Source: an uncultured Eubacteriales bacterium
GTDB lineage: Bacteria > Bacillota > Clostridia > Oscillospirales > CAG-272
Reading direction: 5' to 3'
Length of the DNA: 17,951 bases
Assembly (NCBI GenBank): GCA_902491535.1
Contig: CABUHS010000039.1
Location: 1-17,951, forward strand
Of the stretch, positions 14,332-17,951 are shown piece by piece. Positions within the stretch are counted from its first letter, which is position 1; the number at the start of each line of letters is the position of its first letter. The position numbers and the translations under genes were made by a program. The notes under the pieces were generated by a model. It saw only the letters and a program-made list of their open reading frames with translations, was not told the origin of the DNA and did not search any database.

Positions 14332-14373
14332 ATTATACACCTAAACTTTACATTTGTAAAGACATATGTAAAG
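14332..14373 (-). promoter_or_regulatory. nad operon promoter with overlapping palindromic operator
   Basis: On the minus strand TTTACA (14360-14355), a 17-nt spacer and TATAAT (14337-14332) form a good promoter. The -35 box lies inside the perfect dyad CTTTACA-TT-TGTAAAG (14346-14361). A further TGTAAAG half-site is at 14367-14373, 12 bp from the previous one. A repressor bound here would block RNA polymerase. NiaR is the obvious candidate because it is encoded in the same operon; this is inference from position. Confidence 0.75.
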
Positions 14374-14432
14374 TTTTTTGTAAATAAATTTTGTGTAGGC
14401 ATCGGAAGAGCAGAGATATTCGGTCGAAACCG

Positions 14433-14468
14433 AAAAGGACCGCAGACTAAACCCTGCGATCCTTTTTT
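14433..14468. terminator. bidirectional hairpin terminator downstream of clpC
   Basis: AAAAGGA-c-CGCAG (14433-14445) pairs with CTGCG-a-TCCTTTT (14454-14466), with one mismatch, and has T runs on both strands. On the minus strand it is followed by a second hairpin CGGT-TTCG-ACCG (about 14421-14432). It separates clpC from the nad operon. Confidence 0.75.
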
Positions 14469-14565
14469 ATCAGAATAAAATATTTTTGACTGAAAAATTC
14501 TGCATATATTTTGCGGTGTTTTCAGAGCTTATTATCTTTCATTTTCAGCTCAGACGGTAAAGATG

Positions 14566-17034
14566 TCACCGGATCTGTTCTTTGACAAACACGATTTTAG
14601 AGGGATCATCTTCCGATATCTTTGCGGTAACGCTGTCGCCTGCGGCGATCTTACCGTCAAGAATTTCACCCGAAAGCGCATCTTCGATTCTCCGCTGTAT
14701 CTCACGGCGCATCGGACGCGCGCCGTATACGGGATCGTTGCCTTCCTTTGCGAGCAGTTTTACTACGTCGTCGGTAAAGGTTATTCCGATATCCATAGCT
14801 GCGAGTCTCTTTGCGACGTTCTGGAGCATAAGCGATGCGATCTGAGCTATTTGACCGTCGGTAAGCTTCGAGAACACTATGATCTCGTCAATGCGGTTGA
14901 GAAATTCAGGTCTGAACGTGCTGCGCAGACTTGCCATTACGCGCTCATGGATACGTGCTTCCTCCGATTCCGCGGAGCTTCCGCCTCCGAAGCCGAGAGT
15001 TCCTGTTTTCTCGGTAATTCCGCTTGCGCCGACGTTTGACGTCATGATTATTATAGAATTTTTGAAATCGACGCGTCTGCCCTGAGAATCGGTGAGCATA
15101 CCGTCCTCAAGTATCTGAAGCAGAATATTGAATACGTCCGGATGCGCCTTTTCGATCTCGTCGAAAAGAACTACCGAATACGGTTTGCGGCGTATCTTCT
15201 CGGTGAGCTGTCCGCCTTCGTCAAAGCCGACGTATCCGGGAGGAGAACCGATAAGCTTCGATACGCTGTGTTTTTCCATGTATTCGCTCATGTCAACGCG
15301 TATCATAGCGCTCTCGTCGCCGAAGAGTATCTCGGCGAGCGCCTTACAAAGCTCTGTTTTTCCGACTCCGGTCGGGCCGAGGAAGATAAACGAGCCCATC
15401 GGACGGTGCGGATCCTTGAGGCCTACTCTCGAACGGCGTATCGCTCTTGATACGGCGCTTACAGCGTCCTCCTGACCTATAAGACGTTTGTGAAGCTCTT
15501 CTTCAAGGTGCATGAGGCGCTGTCCTTCGTCTTCCGAAAGACGGGTTACGGGAATGCCTGTCCATGCGGTCACGACCGCAGCGATATCGCTCTCGCCGAT
15601 AGCGAGATCCTGATCGCCCTTGTCGGCTTTCCACTCGGCTTTTTCCTTTTCGATCTTATCACGGACTGCTTTTTCGTCGTCGCGGAGTTTGGCGGCGCGC
15701 TCGAAATCCTGCGAGCTTATAGCCGTTTCCTTTTCCGCTGCAAGCTGTTTTAACTGCTCTTCAAGCTCGCGTACCGAATCGGGTGCGGTAAATGAGGATA
15801 TGCGCAGTCTTGAAGCTGCCTCGTCGATAAGGTCGATCGCCTTGTCGGGCAGATATCTGTCGCCGATATAACGGACGGAATATTTTACTGCCGCGTCGAT
15901 GGCTTCATCGGTGATCTTTACCTTGTGATGCGCCTCATATTTATCGCGCAGTCCGCGCAGGATGAGAATAGCTTCTTCGGGCGTCGGTTCTCCGACTGTT
16001 ACCGACTGGAAACGTCTCTCGAGCGCCGCGTCCTTTTCGATGTGTTTGCGGTATTCGGAGATCGTCGTCGCTCCGATCACCTGCATGTCGCCGCGAGCAA
16101 GAGCAGGCTTTATGATATTGGCAGCGTCGACAGCGCCCTCGGCGGCGCCTGCTCCGATGATCGTGTGTATCTCGTCTATGAACAGAATGATGCTTTTGTC
16201 GGCGCTTACCTCGCTCATAACGCCCTTCATGCGCTCTTCAAATTCTCCGCGGTATTTTGCACCCGCGATCATTCCGGGAATATCAAGCGTTATCAGCCTT
16301 TTATCTGCAAGCGTTTCGGGAACCTTTCCGTCTGCGATACGCTGAGCGAGTCCTTCGACAACTGCGGTTTTTCCGACGCCCGGTTCTCCTATAAGACAGG
16401 GATTGTTTTTTGTGCGTCTTGAAAGTATCTGTATAACGCGCTCGGTCTCGCCGTCTCTGCCTATGACAGGATCAATTTTGCCCTGACGCGCGAGCGCTGT
16501 GAGATCGCGTCCGTACTGCGAGAGCATCGAGCCGCCCTTTTCGCCGCCGACCTGCTCGTCGGCAGTATCACCGGCATCGGTGCGCGATCCGCTGGCTGCC
16601 GAGTCGCGGAAAAATGCTGTGAGATCTTCGGCGATATCTCCGACCGATGCGCCCTGAAGAGAAAGAAGCTTTACGCCGACGCAATCAGGCTCGGACAGCA
16701 TTGCAAGAAGAATATGTTCCGTGCCGATATAGCTTTGACCGAGCCGTACGGATTCTCTTGCGGCGATCTCTATCAGGCGCTTGGTGCGCGGAGTCATATC
16801 GCCGGGACCTACCTCGGTATGCTCGCCGCTTCCGGCGAGCTGTATGACCAGTTCTTTTGTCTTTTCATAAGATATACCGCGCGCGGTCATCAGCTTGCAT
16901 GCCGCTCCGTTTTCCGCAGACAGCAGTCCGAGCAGAATATGCTCCGTTCCTATATATGTGTGACCGAGAGTGCGCGCGCTGGTCATCGCGGAGTTCAGAA
17001 CGTCACTCGCGGATTTTGTGAATCTGTTAGCCAT
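14566..17034 (-). CDS. clpC: ATP-dependent Clp protease ATPase subunit ClpC
   Basis: This 822-residue Hsp100/AAA+ unfoldase feeds substrates, including arginine-phosphorylated proteins, to ClpP. Two Clp N-terminal repeats (about 1-145; HTYIGTEHILLGLL and QSYIGTEHILLAML) precede a flexible linker. The first AAA+ module has Walker A GEPGVGKT (216-223) and Walker B LFIDE (284-288). A central UVR-type coiled segment (about 433-465; SSQDFERAAKLRDDE) is typical of ClpC as opposed to ClpA. The second AAA+ module has GPTGVGKT (553-560) and VLFDE (622-626). The ClpP-docking loop carries LGF (680-682), so it should partner ClpP. Length and order are normal. AAAGGA 8 nt upstream supports the start. It follows mcsB, but 358 bp away, so it may have its own promoter; I could not identify one, nor a CtsR operator. 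Confidence 0.97.
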   Translation of the reverse strand: MANRFTKSASDVLNSAMTSARTLGHTYIGTEHILLGLLSAENGAACKLMTARGISYEKTKELVIQLAGSGEHTEVGPGDMTPRTKRLIEIAARESVRLGQSYIGTEHILLAMLSEPDCVGVKLLSLQGASVGDIAEDLTAFFRDSAASGSRTDAGDTADEQVGGEKGGSMLSQYGRDLTALARQGKIDPVIGRDGETERVIQILSRRTKNNPCLIGEPGVGKTAVVEGLAQRIADGKVPETLADKRLITLDIPGMIAGAKYRGEFEERMKGVMSEVSADKSIILFIDEIHTIIGAGAAEGAVDAANIIKPALARGDMQVIGATTISEYRKHIEKDAALERRFQSVTVGEPTPEEAILILRGLRDKYEAHHKVKITDEAIDAAVKYSVRYIGDRYLPDKAIDLIDEAASRLRISSFTAPDSVRELEEQLKQLAAEKETAISSQDFERAAKLRDDEKAVRDKIEKEKAEWKADKGDQDLAIGESDIAAVVTAWTGIPVTRLSEDEGQRLMHLEEELHKRLIGQEDAVSAVSRAIRRSRVGLKDPHRPMGSFIFLGPTGVGKTELCKALAEILFGDESAMIRVDMSEYMEKHSVSKLIGSPPGYVGFDEGGQLTEKIRRKPYSVVLFDEIEKAHPDVFNILLQILEDGMLTDSQGRRVDFKNSIIIMTSNVGASGITEKTGTLGFGGGSSAESEEARIHERVMASLRSTFRPEFLNRIDEIIVFSKLTDGQIAQIASLMLQNVAKRLAAMDIGITFTDDVVKLLAKEGNDPVYGARPMRREIQRRIEDALSGEILDGKIAAGDSVTAKISEDDPSKIVFVKEQIR

Positions 17035-17088
17035 TTATATCATCCTTTCTAAGGTGTTTTCAGAAAATTTCGCGTGCTGCTTTCACTC

Positions 17089-17104
17089 TTTGCGGCATCG
17101 CAAA
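17089..17104. repeat. hairpin upstream of clpC
   Basis: TTTGCG-GCAT-CGCAAA is a perfect 6-bp stem with a tetraloop, 55 bp before the clpC start. If the mcsB transcript reads through, it would lie in the clpC leader. Confidence 0.35.
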
Positions 17105-17201
17105 AGATGTGCTGCGCTGACCTGCATGCTGCCCGCTCGGAAGTCTTTCTTATATAACCTAAGCACGGATGTCCCCCGTCTCTATAGGCGGCGGGTTCCA
17201 A

Positions 17202-17276
17202 GGAGCTAACGCTCCCTGTGCCGGTTGCAAGCTGTCGCAGGCTTCGCTCTTTGCGGGCAAAGCAGAGCGTTGCTCC
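17202..17276. repeat. nested inverted repeat in the mcsB-clpC spacer
   Basis: GGAGC-taac-GCTCC (17202-17215) starts the element. The outer pair GGAGCTAACGCTC (17202-17214) and GAGCGTTGCTCC (17265-17276) are inverted copies with one extra base. Inside is GCTCTTTGC-gg-GCAAAG-c-AGAGC (17246-17268). The design resembles the GCTTGC-taac-GCAAGC part of the palindrome at 803-993. Confidence 0.55.
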
Positions 17277-17323
17277 GATTTAAATGCATTTATAGAGTGT
17301 CTGAAAGATCATATCCGTATCCG

Positions 17324-17382
17324 CCGTCTGCAAAAGAGCTTTTTTGCTGCAGCGATGCTGCGTTTTACACTTTTGCAGACGG
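17324..17382. repeat. 13-bp inverted repeat just after mcsB
   Basis: CCGTCTGCAAAAG (17324-17336) and CTTTTGCAGACGG (17370-17382) are perfect inverted copies. The 33-nt loop itself contains GCAGC-gat-GCTGC (17349-17361). It begins 10 bp downstream of the mcsB stop on the minus strand. There is no T tract after it in that direction, so it is a poor intrinsic terminator but could attenuate or stabilise the transcript. Confidence 0.6.
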
Positions 17383-17392
17383 CACATGGGTG

Positions 17393-17951
17393 TTATTTCG
17401 CAAGACATTCGCGCAGATATTCGGCTCTGCGCCTGTCGCGCTCGGTTTCGCTGAGATGCTTTCCTGAGGACAGCGACAGCGTAGCGGGCATTACATGTAC
17501 CATTATTTCGCCCAGCTTTTCGTATGAAAGCTCATTTTCGGGAAGTACGCCGAGAGCAAGGCCGAGCCGTACATAAGCAAACAGGCTGAGAAATTCTTTT
17601 GACGACATAAGATATGCGCTGCGGAGAGTTCCGAGCGATCTGTACGCAAGGTCGGTCATTCTGTCGGGATTGTCCGATTTCATGGTGTTCCGCGCACTGC
17701 GTTCAAGCTCCATTATCTGGGCAGTGACCTCCTCGAGTTTTTTTACCGTATCCTCTTCGCTGATTCCGAGAGTGGTCTGATTGGAGATCTGATACATGTA
17801 GCCGTCTGCCTCAGAGCCTTCTCCCCACATGCCTCGGATGGTGAGTCCGAGCTTGCCGAGCGATGCCGACAGCGCTCCTATGCGGCGGTTCATCGACAGG
17901 GCGGGGAGGAATACCATTACCGAAGCTCTCATTCCCGTGCCGAGATTTGTC
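17393..17951 (-). CDS. mcsB: protein-arginine kinase McsB, C-terminal part (5' end outside window)
   Basis: The visible 186 residues are the C-terminal half of McsB, a phosphagen-kinase-fold enzyme that phosphorylates arginines on proteins and so marks them for ClpCP; in Bacillus it also controls the CtsR repressor. The open frame enters from the right edge as TNLGTGMRASVMVFLPAL, the conserved catalytic-domain stretch. It continues with LGLTIRGMWGEGSEADGYMY and the typical ISNQTTLGISEEDTV. A helical C-terminus ends in RDRRRAEYLRE, which fits the RDxxRA motif described for McsB. The ATG at 17932 is internal, not the start. The 3' end is intact. mcsA and ctsR would be expected further upstream, beyond the window. 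Confidence 0.95.
   Translation of the reverse strand, partial: TNLGTGMRASVMVFLPALSMNRRIGALSASLGKLGLTIRGMWGEGSEADGYMYQISNQTTLGISEEDTVKKLEEVTAQIMELERSARNTMKSDNPDRMTDLAYRSLGTLRSAYLMSSKEFLSLFAYVRLGLALGVLPENELSYEKLGEIMVHVMPATLSLSSGKHLSETERDRRRAEYLRECLAK

Noticed and set aside
14283..14402. N-terminal extension of nadA to 14402
   Set aside because: The extension would be encoded across the promoter and operator, has no family similarity, and the ATG at 14282 has a ribosome site and gives the normal length.

Overview
The window looks like a chromosomal segment of a gut-type Oscillospirales/Ruminococcaceae bacterium (Ruminococcus-like). The grounds are Firmicutes-type ClpC and McsB, a NiaR-controlled nadABC operon, Gram-positive Shine-Dalgarno sites and TTGACA/TATAAT promoters, a type I dockerin, and several nested-hairpin intergenic repeats of the kind common in these genomes. 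This is inferred from gene content and style; no database was searched.

Layout. Positions 1-1150 carry no credible gene. They hold a tandem array of structured ~116-136 bp repeats (1-728), a ~190 bp nested palindrome (803-993) and an orphan terminator (1121-1150). A plus-strand housekeeping block follows: a Xer-type tyrosine recombinase with a consensus promoter, a membrane-anchored D,D-carboxypeptidase, and YqgF/RuvX. A convergent minus-strand PfkB-fold gene with an altered active site comes next (4293-5273). After it lie a tRNA-Thr(GGT) with its own promoter, leader and terminator, and a SLOG-fold (YpsA-like) gene.

Positions 6317-9279 are AT-rich and accessory in character. They hold a small-hairpin element, then a two-gene cassette (XRE regulator and PAP2 membrane phosphatase, divergent, with paired operator-like repeats between them) flanked by ~160 bp imperfect direct repeats. 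Beyond the cassette is a decayed minus-strand paralogue of the next gene. The intact paralogue (9280-10476) is a secreted protein with an internal dockerin. The two paralogues are divergent, and their promoter regions form a 28-nt inverted repeat, so the locus looks like an inverted duplication in which one copy lost the dockerin and decayed.

The right third is all minus strand. The nadA-nadB-nadC-niaR operon makes NAD from aspartate through quinolinate and encodes its own predicted nicotinate-sensing repressor; a CTTTACA/TGTAAAG palindrome covers the -35 box. Upstream of it are clpC and the C-terminal part of mcsB (running off the window), the arginine-phosphorylation/ClpCP protein-quality-control pair. 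They are separated by an unusual 358 bp spacer full of inverted repeats.
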